Part shown: positions 25,682 to 33,184 of the stretch, in pieces
Layout of the letters: the number at the start of each line of letters is the position of its first letter
Position numbering within the stretch: position 1 is the stretch's first letter
Assembly (NCBI RefSeq): GCF_014529705.1
Contig: NZ_JAANIH010000050.1
Coordinates: forward strand, 1 to 64,000
DNA: 64,000 nucleotides
DNA from: Bradyrhizobium campsiandrae
Lineage (GTDB): Bacteria; Pseudomonadota; Alphaproteobacteria; Rhizobiales; Xanthobacteraceae
Direction: 5' to 3'
Made by a program: the position numbers and the translations under genes
The notes under the pieces: generated by a model
The model's input: the letters and a program-made list of their open reading frames with translations, nothing else
Database searches by the model: none
Told to the model about the DNA's origin: nothing

Positions 25682-26215
25682 ATGGGGCTTTCGAGATGCA
25701 TGGCAAGGCAGGCTAACGGCCTCACGGCGCTGGCAGCCCTGCTGGCTGCGGTCGTGGTCCTGGCACTTCCGAGCCTCGCCCATGCGCAGGGCGCGGTGCG
25801 CTCCGTCCATGGCGACTGGCAGATCCGCTGCGACACCCCGCCGGGCGCGCAGGCCGAGCAATGCGCCCTGATCCAAAGCGTCGTGGCCGAGGACCGCTCG
25901 AACGCCGGCCTTACCGTGATCGTGCTCAAGACCGCTGACCAGAAGAGCCGCCTGATGCGCGTGGTCGCCCCCTTGGGCGTTCTCTTGCCCTCGGGCCTCG
26001 GGCTGAAGCTCGACAATCAGGACGTCGGCCGCGCCGGCTTCGTCCGCTGCCTGCCCAACGGCTGCGTCGCGGAGGTCGTCATGGACGACAAGCTGCTCGG
26101 CCAGCTCCGCAGCGCCAAGACTGCGACCTTCATCATCTTCGAGACCCCCGAGGAAGGCATCGGCTTCCCGCTCAGCCTGAACGGGCTCGGCGAGGGGTAT
26201 GACAAGCTGCCATAG
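25682..26215 (+). CDS. Invasion-associated locus B (IalB) family protein
   Basis: This 177-residue secreted protein has a signal peptide (about 10-34, ending SLAHAQ). The IalB domain follows: VHGDWQIRCDTPPGAQAEQCALIQ, then LLPSGLGLKLDNQDVGRAGFVRC with four cysteines in two likely disulfides. IalB relatives are periplasmic and common in Rhizobiales; the invasion role is specific to Bartonella. The start is uncertain: ATG at 25682 or 25700. The frame continues upstream to 25562 without a ribosome site. Confidence 0.85.
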   Translation: MGLSRCMARQANGLTALAALLAAVVVLALPSLAHAQGAVRSVHGDWQIRCDTPPGAQAEQCALIQSVVAEDRSNAGLTVIVLKTADQKSRLMRVVAPLGVLLPSGLGLKLDNQDVGRAGFVRCLPNGCVAEVVMDDKLLGQLRSAKTATFIIFETPEEGIGFPLSLNGLGEGYDKLP

Positions 26216-26241
26216 GCGGTGAGATCGGATATCGCCGCCGT

Positions 26242-26730
26242 CTAGAACAGCAACGCCATCTGGACCACGTTCTCATACACGCCGTCGATCCTGGCAGCGT
26301 TGCGCGACAGGCCTTCGACGGTGAAGCCGACCCTCTCATAGAGCGCAATCGCGCTTGCATTGGTCTCGTAAACCGACAATTCAACCCGCGCCATGCCGAT
26401 GGCCTGCGCGGCGGCAAGGGTCGGCCGGATCAGCCGCGTTCCGATGCCTTGGCCTCGAAAAGGCTGCAAAAGGCCCATACCGAGGGTGCCGGCATGGGTA
26501 TGGACCGGGTCTGAATGCCGGCTGATATCGCACCAGCCGACGACGTTGCTGCCGGAGAGAGCCACAAATTGCGGCTGTCCCTGCGTGATCATGTGACGGA
26601 CGAAGCTGCGTGTGGCCTCCAAGGGAGGTGCCTCAAGAAAGGCGAGATAGCGCCGTTCCCTGGCAACCGTATCGAGGGTGCGGTGGAAGCTTTCGACATG
26701 CTCTTCCGATATCGTAGTGATTTCAATCAT
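26242..26730 (-). CDS. GNAT family N-acetyltransferase
   Basis: This 162-residue protein fits the GNAT fold with LLQPFRGQGIGTRLI as the acetyl-CoA binding motif (RGQGIG) and YERVGFTVEGL near the C-terminus. It most resembles small ribosomal-protein-type or amine acetyltransferases of unknown target. It is convergent with the IalB gene (26-base gap) and divergent from tldD. Confidence 0.87.
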   Translation of the reverse strand: MIEITTISEEHVESFHRTLDTVARERRYLAFLEAPPLEATRSFVRHMITQGQPQFVALSGSNVVGWCDISRHSDPVHTHAGTLGMGLLQPFRGQGIGTRLIRPTLAAAQAIGMARVELSVYETNASAIALYERVGFTVEGLSRNAARIDGVYENVVQMALLF

Positions 26731-26819
26731 GTCGTTTCAGTAATGTGTCTCGGCCGCCTCTCGCGGAACCGTCGGGAAACCATTATCTTGCCTCACATCC
26801 CTCCGAGAACGGAAGCCAG

Positions 26820-28247
26820 ATGACCAACCCTGCCACGACCTCCCTGCTCGACCGTGCCAATCTCGATCGCGACCAGGTTCGCAACGAGGTCGCACGCGGG
26901 CTTGCCGGCGCCGACGACGGCGAATTGTTCCTGGAATACAGCCAGACCGAAGCGCTGATGTTCGACAATGGGCGGCTGAAGCAGGCGACCTACGACACCT
27001 CGCAGGGGTTTGGCTTGCGCGCCGTCAAGGACGATGCGGTCGGCTATGCGCATTCCTCCGACGTGTCGCTGCCGGCGCTGATTCGCGCCGCCGATGCGGT
27101 CGCGGCCGTGCGCGGCGGCTATTCCGGCAGCTTTGCCGCTCCGCCTCCGCATACCAACGTCCGCCTCTATGGCGATGAAAACCCGCTCGATGCCCCGGGC
27201 TTCGAGACCAAGGTCAAGCTGCTGGCCGAGATCGATGCTTATCTGCGCGACAAGGATCCGCGGGTGCGGCAGGTCAGTGTCAGCCTGGGCGCCACCTGGC
27301 AGGTGGTCGAGATCCTGCGTCCCGACGGCGAGAGCTATCGCGACATCCGCCCGCTGGTGCGGGTCAACATCTCGGTCGTCGCAGGTCAAGGTGACCGCCA
27401 GGAGAGCGGCAGCAAGGGTTATGGCGGCCGCGCCGGCTACGCCGAATTCATCGAGAGCAAGAACTGGCGCGATGCCGCCGACGGCGCGCTGCGCGAGGCC
27501 CTGGTCAATCTGGAATCGATACCGGCCCCCGCCGGTGAAATGGACGTCGTGCTGGGCGCCGGCTGGCCGGGTGTGATGCTGCACGAAGCCGTCGGCCACG
27601 GCCTCGAAGGCGATTTCAACCGCAAGAAGACCTCGGCGTTTGCGGGCCTGATGGGCCAGCAGGTCGCGGCCAAGGGTGTCACCGTGGTCGACGACGGCAC
27701 CATTGCCTCTCGCCGCGGCTCGCTGTCGATCGACGATGAGGGCACGCCGACCAACCGCACCGTGCTGATCGAGGACGGCATCCTGGTCGGCTACATGCAG
27801 GACCGCCAGAACGCGCGGCTGATGAACATGAAGCCGACCGGCAATGGGCGCCGCCAGGGTTATGCCCATGTGCCGATGCCGCGCATGACCAACACCTACA
27901 TGCTCGCGGGCGACCGCGACCCGGCCGAGATTCTCGCGTCGGTGAAGAACGGCGTGTTCGCGGCGAATTTCGGCGGCGGGCAGGTCGACATCACCTCGGG
28001 CAAATACGTGTTCCAGTGCACCGAGGCCTACAAGATCGAGAACGGCAAGCTGGGCGCGCCGCTGAAGGGCGCCATGCTGATCGGCAACGGGCCGACTGAC
28101 CTGCATCGCATCCGCATGATCGGCAACGATCTCGCGCTCGATACCGGCATCGGCACCTGCGGCAAGAACGGCCAGGGCGTGCCTGTCGGCGTCGGCCAGC
28201 CGTCGCTTCTGATGGAACGTATTACGGTGGGTGGAACTGGCGCATGA
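26820..28247 (+). CDS. tldD: Metalloprotease TldD
   Basis: This 475-residue protein is the TldD subunit of the TldD-TldE protease that degrades unfolded or precursor peptides. The zinc motif HExxxH is His255-Glu256...His260 (HEAVGHGLEGDFN). The glycine-rich C-terminal domain (NFGGGQVDITSGKYVF and GNGPTDLHRIRMIGND) is standard. GGAAG precedes the ATG. The tldE (pmbA) partner is not in the window. tldD near the cox operon is a known arrangement in alphaproteobacteria. Confidence 0.95.
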   Translation: MTNPATTSLLDRANLDRDQVRNEVARGLAGADDGELFLEYSQTEALMFDNGRLKQATYDTSQGFGLRAVKDDAVGYAHSSDVSLPALIRAADAVAAVRGGYSGSFAAPPPHTNVRLYGDENPLDAPGFETKVKLLAEIDAYLRDKDPRVRQVSVSLGATWQVVEILRPDGESYRDIRPLVRVNISVVAGQGDRQESGSKGYGGRAGYAEFIESKNWRDAADGALREALVNLESIPAPAGEMDVVLGAGWPGVMLHEAVGHGLEGDFNRKKTSAFAGLMGQQVAAKGVTVVDDGTIASRRGSLSIDDEGTPTNRTVLIEDGILVGYMQDRQNARLMNMKPTGNGRRQGYAHVPMPRMTNTYMLAGDRDPAEILASVKNGVFAANFGGGQVDITSGKYVFQCTEAYKIENGKLGAPLKGAMLIGNGPTDLHRIRMIGNDLALDTGIGTCGKNGQGVPVGVGQPSLLMERITVGGTGA

Positions 28248-29020
28248 GCGTTGAGAAAGTAACGGCCGCTCCCAAGCGGAAGAGCAGCGGCTTTGTCGGC
28301 CAGTTGATGCAGCTTGCCGGCATCGTCGTCGCCGTCTTCATCGCCAAGGGCGCGCTTGCCGAACCGTTCTATGTGCCGTCGGGCTCGATGGAGCCGACGC
28401 TGTTGATCGGCGATGCACTGCTTGCCTCGAAATTCCCCTATGGCTACGGCACCTCGTCGCTGCCGATCCAGATCAACCTGCCGGAGACGGGCCGCGTGTT
28501 CGCGGAGATGCCGAAGCAAGGCGACGTCGTGGTGTTCCGCTGGCCCGGCGATCGCTCGCAGGCTTGGGTCAAGCGCGTCGTGGGACTGCCCGGCGATCGC
28601 ATCCAGATGCGACAGGGGCAGCTCTTCATCAACGACCGCCCCGCCGAATTGAAGCCGGATGGCGTTGGTGCCGCCGAGGACGACAATGGCAGCAGCGAGC
28701 CTGCCTATCGCTATGTCGAGACGCTGCCGAACGGCGTCTCGCACCTGATCTTCAAGATGCGCGACAACGGTCCGCTCGACAACACGACGGAAGTGACGGT
28801 GCCCGCAGGCCATCTCTTCGTGCTTGGCGACAACAGAGACAATTCGGCCGACAGCCGCGTGCCGTTGCGCGCCGGCGGCGTCGGGCTGCTGCCGGTCGAC
28901 AATCTGGTCGGTCGTGCCGACGCCGTGCTGGGCTCCTGGGATCTCGGCATGCGCGGCCAGCCGGTCTGGACCTGGCTCTCCGGCTTCCGCCTCGCGCGGT
29001 TCTTTACCGCCGTGCATTGA
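28244..29020 (+). CDS. lepB: Signal peptidase I
   Basis: This 258-residue inner-membrane peptidase removes signal peptides. The catalytic Ser48 (VPSGSMEPTLLIGD) and Lys110 (WVKRVVGLPGDRI) are both present, as is the C-terminal GDNRDNSADSR box. One N-terminal membrane helix (about 20-38) is seen. It overlaps tldD by four bases. The usual lepB neighbours (rnc, era) are not here, so it may be a second copy. Confidence 0.94.
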   Translation: MSVEKVTAAPKRKSSGFVGQLMQLAGIVVAVFIAKGALAEPFYVPSGSMEPTLLIGDALLASKFPYGYGTSSLPIQINLPETGRVFAEMPKQGDVVVFRWPGDRSQAWVKRVVGLPGDRIQMRQGQLFINDRPAELKPDGVGAAEDDNGSSEPAYRYVETLPNGVSHLIFKMRDNGPLDNTTEVTVPAGHLFVLGDNRDNSADSRVPLRAGGVGLLPVDNLVGRADAVLGSWDLGMRGQPVWTWLSGFRLARFFTAVH

Positions 29021-29032
29021 GTTGATCGCAGG

Positions 29033-29599
29033 GTGGGCCGAGACGAGTTTGTTGCGCTCGCCCTGCGAAATCCCATCAACAGTTTGATCATCGACGAACT
29101 CCGCAGCTTCGCGGTTCCGGACGCGTGGCTGGTCTCAGGATGCCTGGTGCAGTCGGTGTGGAACGTGCTCACCGGCCGTCCTGTCGATCATGGCATCGCC
29201 GACTATGATATTTTCTACTTTGACCCTGATACGTCCTGGGACGCGGAAGACGCGGTGATCCGTAAGCTGCAAGCGCGCCTCGATCATCTCGACGCCAAGA
29301 TCGAGATCCGCAACCAGGCGCGGGTGCATCTGTGGTATCCGGCCAAACACGGCCTGCCCTATCCGCCGCTGTCCTGCTCGACTGACGGTATCGACCGCTT
29401 CCTCACGCAGAACACGCAAGTTGGCGTGAGGCGCACAGACGACGGTTTCGAGGTCTATGCGCCACATGGATTTGGCGATGTCGCGGGCCTCATCGCACGC
29501 CCCAATCCGGGCCCGAATTTTTCCGCCGCGAATTACGCGGTGAAGGCGGCGAGATGGAAGTCGCTGTGGCCAGAACTGACGGTGATTGCGACGGAGTGA
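29033..29599 (+). CDS. Nucleotidyltransferase-like family protein (COG3575 type)
   Basis: This 188-residue protein belongs to a widespread but uncharacterised group named nucleotidyltransferase family proteins. Markers are WLVSGCLVQSVWN, ADYDIFYFD with its paired acids (about residues 57-63), and NQARVHLWYPAKHG. The GTG start at 29033 has CAGG just upstream. It follows lepB by 12 bases, so it is probably in the tldD-lepB operon. Function is unknown. Confidence 0.8.
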   Translation: MGRDEFVALALRNPINSLIIDELRSFAVPDAWLVSGCLVQSVWNVLTGRPVDHGIADYDIFYFDPDTSWDAEDAVIRKLQARLDHLDAKIEIRNQARVHLWYPAKHGLPYPPLSCSTDGIDRFLTQNTQVGVRRTDDGFEVYAPHGFGDVAGLIARPNPGPNFSAANYAVKAARWKSLWPELTVIATE

Positions 29600-29616
29600 G
29601 ATGCCCGCCTCATCCT

Positions 29617-29644
29617 CCTCGTCATCGCGAGCGCAATGACGACG
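29617..29644. repeat. Short hairpin between convergent genes
   Basis: CGTCAT-CGCGAGCGC-AATGACG is a short imperfect stem reminiscent of the repeat at 46980-47066 with its middle removed. It may act as a terminator for both convergent genes. Confidence 0.45.
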
Positions 29645-29657
29645 GTGTGGCCGCGTT

Positions 29658-30206
29658 CTACCGCACCACGCCCGACGTGAATCCGGCCTTGCGCCGCGGC
29701 GGCTTGATGTCCTTTTTCAGGAAGCAGCGCGCCTCGCGCCCGGTGTAACCGGGGCGGGCATAGGTGAAAGCGCGGCATTTGTTGTCGGCGGTGCAGGCAG
29801 CCTTGCAGACGTCCTCGCCTTCGCCATCCTTGAGGTCGAAATTGCGCAAATCGCCGCCGGGGCGGTCGATCGACGTCTCGACACCCTCGACACGCGGCTC
29901 GATCACGCCGGCGCCACGGACCCCGGAGATGCAGCAATTGGCCGGCTGTCGCGGCGGCACGGTATTCTTCAGCCAGCACACCGCCGCGGCGCCGTCGATA
30001 TCGGGGTAGCTGAAGCTCCAGGCGCGGCACTTGCGATCGCGCTCGCAGAGCATGGCACAATCCTCGGGATCACCCGACGTGACCGGGGTGCTGAAATAAT
30101 CGCCTCCGGGCCGGTCGAACGCTGTCTGGGCCCGCGCAGGGACGCTCGCGAAAGCGAGCGAAAGCAGCGTGACACATGCCACGATGCTGGCCATGACCTT
30201 TGTCAT
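29658..30206 (-). CDS. Secreted protein with two PAN/Apple domains
   Basis: This 182-residue protein has a signal peptide (about 1-24, ending SVPARA) and two repeated units of about 70 residues. Each begins with DRPGGD and carries paired cysteines: CAMLCERDRKCRAWSF...CWLK, and CKAACTADNKCRAFTY...CFLK. This is the PAN/Apple pattern, which usually binds protein or carbohydrate. The basic C-terminus follows the second domain. The start is chosen at the ATG at 30206, with AGGG upstream; earlier in-frame ATG codons exist at 30236 and 30299. Partners are unknown. Confidence 0.8.
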   Translation of the reverse strand: MTKVMASIVACVTLLSLAFASVPARAQTAFDRPGGDYFSTPVTSGDPEDCAMLCERDRKCRAWSFSYPDIDGAAAVCWLKNTVPPRQPANCCISGVRGAGVIEPRVEGVETSIDRPGGDLRNFDLKDGEGEDVCKAACTADNKCRAFTYARPGYTGREARCFLKKDIKPPRRKAGFTSGVVR

Positions 30207-30387
30207 GACGGCCCTGGGCAGGCGGCCCTTCCCCATCGAAACAGCTTTCGAGTTATTGATGACGTTCAGGTTTTTCAGCCGGTCATTTGATCGCCGCAAA
30301 CCTGTACGGGCGATGAACGGCTGAAGTCCCGATCGTTGGCCTATTTGTCTAGAACCCGCTCAGATGAAATCGGAAACGATATGGCCT

Positions 30388-31758
30388 CTAGAACGCGTAT
30401 TCCGCATAGGCCGGTTCCACCGAGCCGTTCCAGGCGCCGTCGAACTTCTCGAGCATCTCCTCGGCCGGCGTCCGACCGGAATCGATAATGCGATCGAGCG
30501 GCTCCAGATGCCGGGTCTCGTCGCGGCCGAGGATGTCGATACGGCCGCGGCGGCGCAGGCCGGCGTGTGCCAGAACGAGGCACTCCTTGGCGACCTCGAA
30601 CAGATAGCGGTCCTTGATCCGTGACTTGAAGCCGAAGCGCGGCACGTCGTCGCGCAGGGCCTGGCGCTCCGGCGCGGTCCAATGCTTCACCAGGTCCCAG
30701 GCGGCATCCAGCGAGACGTCGTCATAAAGCAGCCCCGCCCAGAATGCCGACAAGGCCGGCAGGCGGCCCCACGGGCCACCGTCGGAGCCGCGCATTTCGA
30801 GATAGCGCTTGAGCCGCACTTCCGGGAAGATCGTCGAGAGATGGTTGGCCCAGTCCGACAGTGTCGGACGCTCGCCGGGCAGATTGTTGTTGCGCCCGTC
30901 GAAAAAGGCACGGAACGAGGACCCCGACACGTCGATGTAGTCTTCGCCGCGCTTGACGAAATACATGGGCACGTCGAGGGCATAATCGACATAGCGCTCG
31001 AAGCCCATGCCGTCCTCGAAGGCCCAGGGCATCATGCCTGACCGCGCATTGTCGGTGTCGCGCCAGATCTCGGAGCGGAAGGAGAGGAATCCGTTCGGCT
31101 TACCTTCGGTAAACGGCGAGTTGGCGAACAAGGCCGTTGCGACCGGCTGGAGTGCCAGCGACACCCGCAGCTTCTTGACCATGTCGGCTTCGGAGGAGAA
31201 GTCGAGATTGGTCTGCACAGTGCAGGTTCGGTACATCATGTCGAGGCCGTATCGGCCGACCTTCGGCATGTAATTGGTCATGATCTTGTAGCGGCCCTTG
31301 GGCATGACAGGGATGTCGGCGCGCGACCAAGACGGTGTCATGCCGAGACCGAGAAAGCCGATGCCGAGCGGCGTTGCGATCTCGCGCACTTGCGCCAGAT
31401 GCGCCATCAACTCGCTCTGGGTCTGGTGCACGGTCTCGACCGGCGCGCCTGACAGTTCGAACTGTCCGCCGGGCTCGAGCGAGATCGCGCCACCGCCGGT
31501 GACGTCATAAAGGCCGATGATGTTGCCCTTCTCCATGATCGGCTCCCAGCCGAGCAGGAGCTTCATGCCTTCGAGCAGCGCGCCGATGCCGCGCGCGCCC
31601 TCGTAAGGCACCGGGCGGTGGCCATCGAGCGTGAACGGCGTCTTCTCATGCTCGGTGCCCATGCGGAATTCCGTGGGGTCCTTGCAGCCGGCCTCGAACC
31701 ACGCGACGAGCTCGTCGCGCGATTGCAGCGGCGTCATATCGATCTGGTCTCGCGCCAT
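30388..31758 (-). CDS. gshA: Glutamate-cysteine ligase (plant-type)
   Basis: This 456-residue enzyme makes gamma-glutamylcysteine, the first step of glutathione synthesis. It belongs to the class shared by plants and alphaproteobacteria. Conserved stretches include GTEHEKTPF, GGAISLEPGGQFELSGAP, KGRYKIMTNYMPKVGRYGLDMM (about residues 160-180) and MRGSDGGPWGRLPALSAFW. A glutathione S-transferase gene lies nearby (32485). The gene is followed by a small AT-rich gap containing two TCTAGA sites. Confidence 0.94.
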   Translation of the reverse strand: MARDQIDMTPLQSRDELVAWFEAGCKDPTEFRMGTEHEKTPFTLDGHRPVPYEGARGIGALLEGMKLLLGWEPIMEKGNIIGLYDVTGGGAISLEPGGQFELSGAPVETVHQTQSELMAHLAQVREIATPLGIGFLGLGMTPSWSRADIPVMPKGRYKIMTNYMPKVGRYGLDMMYRTCTVQTNLDFSSEADMVKKLRVSLALQPVATALFANSPFTEGKPNGFLSFRSEIWRDTDNARSGMMPWAFEDGMGFERYVDYALDVPMYFVKRGEDYIDVSGSSFRAFFDGRNNNLPGERPTLSDWANHLSTIFPEVRLKRYLEMRGSDGGPWGRLPALSAFWAGLLYDDVSLDAAWDLVKHWTAPERQALRDDVPRFGFKSRIKDRYLFEVAKECLVLAHAGLRRRGRIDILGRDETRHLEPLDRIIDSGRTPAEEMLEKFDGAWNGSVEPAYAEYAF

Positions 31759-31860
31759 ATCAAACTCTAATCAAAAGGGCGCTTCGATCGAAGGCGCGCG
31801 GGTGACGGGGACGGTCCGCGAACCCTGCGGGGTGCGCGGACGTGCTGGTTTGCCGCACGA

Positions 31861-32358
31861 TCATCGCGACGGCGAAGTTTCGTTGACGTTGACGACGGGC
31901 GGCAGCTTCATCTCGCCGCACGAGCAGCCCAGCCGGTCGAGCAGACCGCTGAGCTTGACGGCATCGGCATCCGACAGTTTCGAGCCGACATATTTCTCGA
32001 TCGCAGCCGAATAGGCGCCCCACATCCGCTTCTGCAGTTCGCGGCCGGCTTCCGTGATCTCGACGAACTGGCCGCGCTTGTCGATCTTGCATTCGCGCCG
32101 GCAGGCCAGCCCCTCATCGACCAGGCGGTCGATCAGCCGCGAGGTGGAGTATTGCGGGATCAGCATCTGCCGCTCGAGCTCCACCGGCCGCAATTCCCCG
32201 GAGGGGGCGCGCGACAATTCGAGCAGGGCATCGTACCAGGCGAGCGGCGGAAAGCCGGCTTTCTTCAGGTCCTGCTCAACGCAGTCGAGCACACGGCTCT
32301 GCACCCGCATCAGGCGGATCCAGGCACTGGTAGCCTCGGTCGATGGTTTGCGCTTCAT
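31861..32358 (-). CDS. MarR family transcriptional regulator
   Basis: This 165-residue winged-helix regulator shows the MarR layout: dimer helices at both ends, recognition region LIPQYSTSRLIDRLVDEGL and wing CRRECKIDKRGQFVEITEAG. The C-terminus has a CSCGE motif that could sense oxidants or metals (inference). It is divergent from a glutathione S-transferase gene with a palindrome between the two, suggesting it represses that gene and itself. The ATG at 32358 is used; the TTG four codons earlier is less likely. Confidence 0.9.
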   Translation of the reverse strand: MKRKPSTEATSAWIRLMRVQSRVLDCVEQDLKKAGFPPLAWYDALLELSRAPSGELRPVELERQMLIPQYSTSRLIDRLVDEGLACRRECKIDKRGQFVEITEAGRELQKRMWGAYSAAIEKYVGSKLSDADAVKLSGLLDRLGCSCGEMKLPPVVNVNETSPSR

Positions 32359-32415
32359 GGTTCCACTCAAACTCGTCGCCCGCTTCTTAGCCCACTCGAT
32401 GCACCTGCATCAATC

Positions 32416-32444
32416 TTGACTATTGCATGCAGGCGCATGTAGGC
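32416..32444 (+). promoter_or_regulatory. GST promoter with an embedded MarR-type palindrome
   Basis: TTGACT (32416-32421), a 17-base spacer and GTAGGC (32439-32444) form a weak promoter reading toward the GST gene. CATGC-aggc-GCATG (32426-32439) occupies the spacer, where a bound repressor would block RNA polymerase. The regulator encoded on the other side is the natural candidate. Confidence 0.5.
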
Positions 32445-32484
32445 GTTCTTTCGCTCCAACCAAGCGTCAAGAGGAGGAAATTCC

Positions 32485-33099
32485 ATGAAACTGTATTATT
32501 CGCCCGGCGCCTGCTCGCTGTCTCCCCATATCGCCCTCCTTGAGGCCGATCTGCCCTATGAGCTGGTCAAGGTCGATATCCGGGCCAAGAAGCTCGAGAA
32601 CGGTGACGATTATCTGAAGGTCAATCCGAAGGGTCAGGTCCCCGCGCTGGGCCTCGACAGCGGCGAGATCGTGACCGAAGGCCCGGTCATTGTCCAGATG
32701 ATCGCCGACAAGGCCCCGGCCAAGGCGCTGGCGCCCGCGCGCGACAGTTCCGAGCGCTACAAGCTGCTCGAATGGCTGAACTTCCTCACCTCCGAGGTGC
32801 ACAAGAGCTTTGGCCCGATATTCGCCCCGGCGCTCAATGACGACGCCAAGGCCTTCTTCAGGGATCGCGTCATGGGCAAGCTGAAGCACATCGACAGCCA
32901 GCTCGCCGGCAAGGACTACCTCATGGGCAAGCAATTTTCGGTCGCCGACGGCTATCTCTTCACGATGCTGACCTGGGCCGACCGGATGAAGTTCGATCTC
33001 TCGCAGATGCCCAACCTCAGCGCCTACAAGGCCCGCGTCGCGGCACGGCCGAAGGTGCAGGAAGCCTTGAAGAAGGAAGGGCTGGCCCAAGCCGCCTGA
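32485..33099 (+). CDS. Glutathione S-transferase (beta-class-like)
   Basis: This 204-residue GST starts MKLYYSPGACSLSPHIAL, with the Cys10 and Ser pattern of bacterial beta-class enzymes. The thioredoxin-like half is followed by helices with FSVADGYLFTML. AAGAGGAGG lies directly upstream of the ATG. It conjugates glutathione to electrophiles or acts as a peroxidase-like detoxifying enzyme; the exact substrate is unknown. It is divergent from the MarR regulator and ends at a strong terminator. Confidence 0.93.
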   Translation: MKLYYSPGACSLSPHIALLEADLPYELVKVDIRAKKLENGDDYLKVNPKGQVPALGLDSGEIVTEGPVIVQMIADKAPAKALAPARDSSERYKLLEWLNFLTSEVHKSFGPIFAPALNDDAKAFFRDRVMGKLKHIDSQLAGKDYLMGKQFSVADGYLFTMLTWADRMKFDLSQMPNLSAYKARVAARPKVQEALKKEGLAQAA

Positions 33100-33122
33100 G
33101 GCAAGGCTCGAACGGAACAGCG

Positions 33123-33156
33123 AAAAGGCCGGATCGTTGATCCGGCCTTTGTTGTT
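33123..33156. terminator. Rho-independent terminator, convergent genes
   Basis: AAAGGCCGGATC-gtt-GATCCGGCCTTT has a 12-base-pair perfect stem with A and T tracts at its ends. It lies between the GST gene and the convergent beta-oxidation operon and should serve both. Confidence 0.92.
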
Positions 33157-33184
33157 GTCACAACCGTGCGAGACGCCCGACGCC

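Noticed and set aside
26242..26730. Pathogenicity or invasion island, suggested by IalB
   Set aside because: IalB-family proteins are common in non-invasive Rhizobiales and the neighbours (cox, tldD, lepB) are core genes. No mobility genes or integration sites are present.
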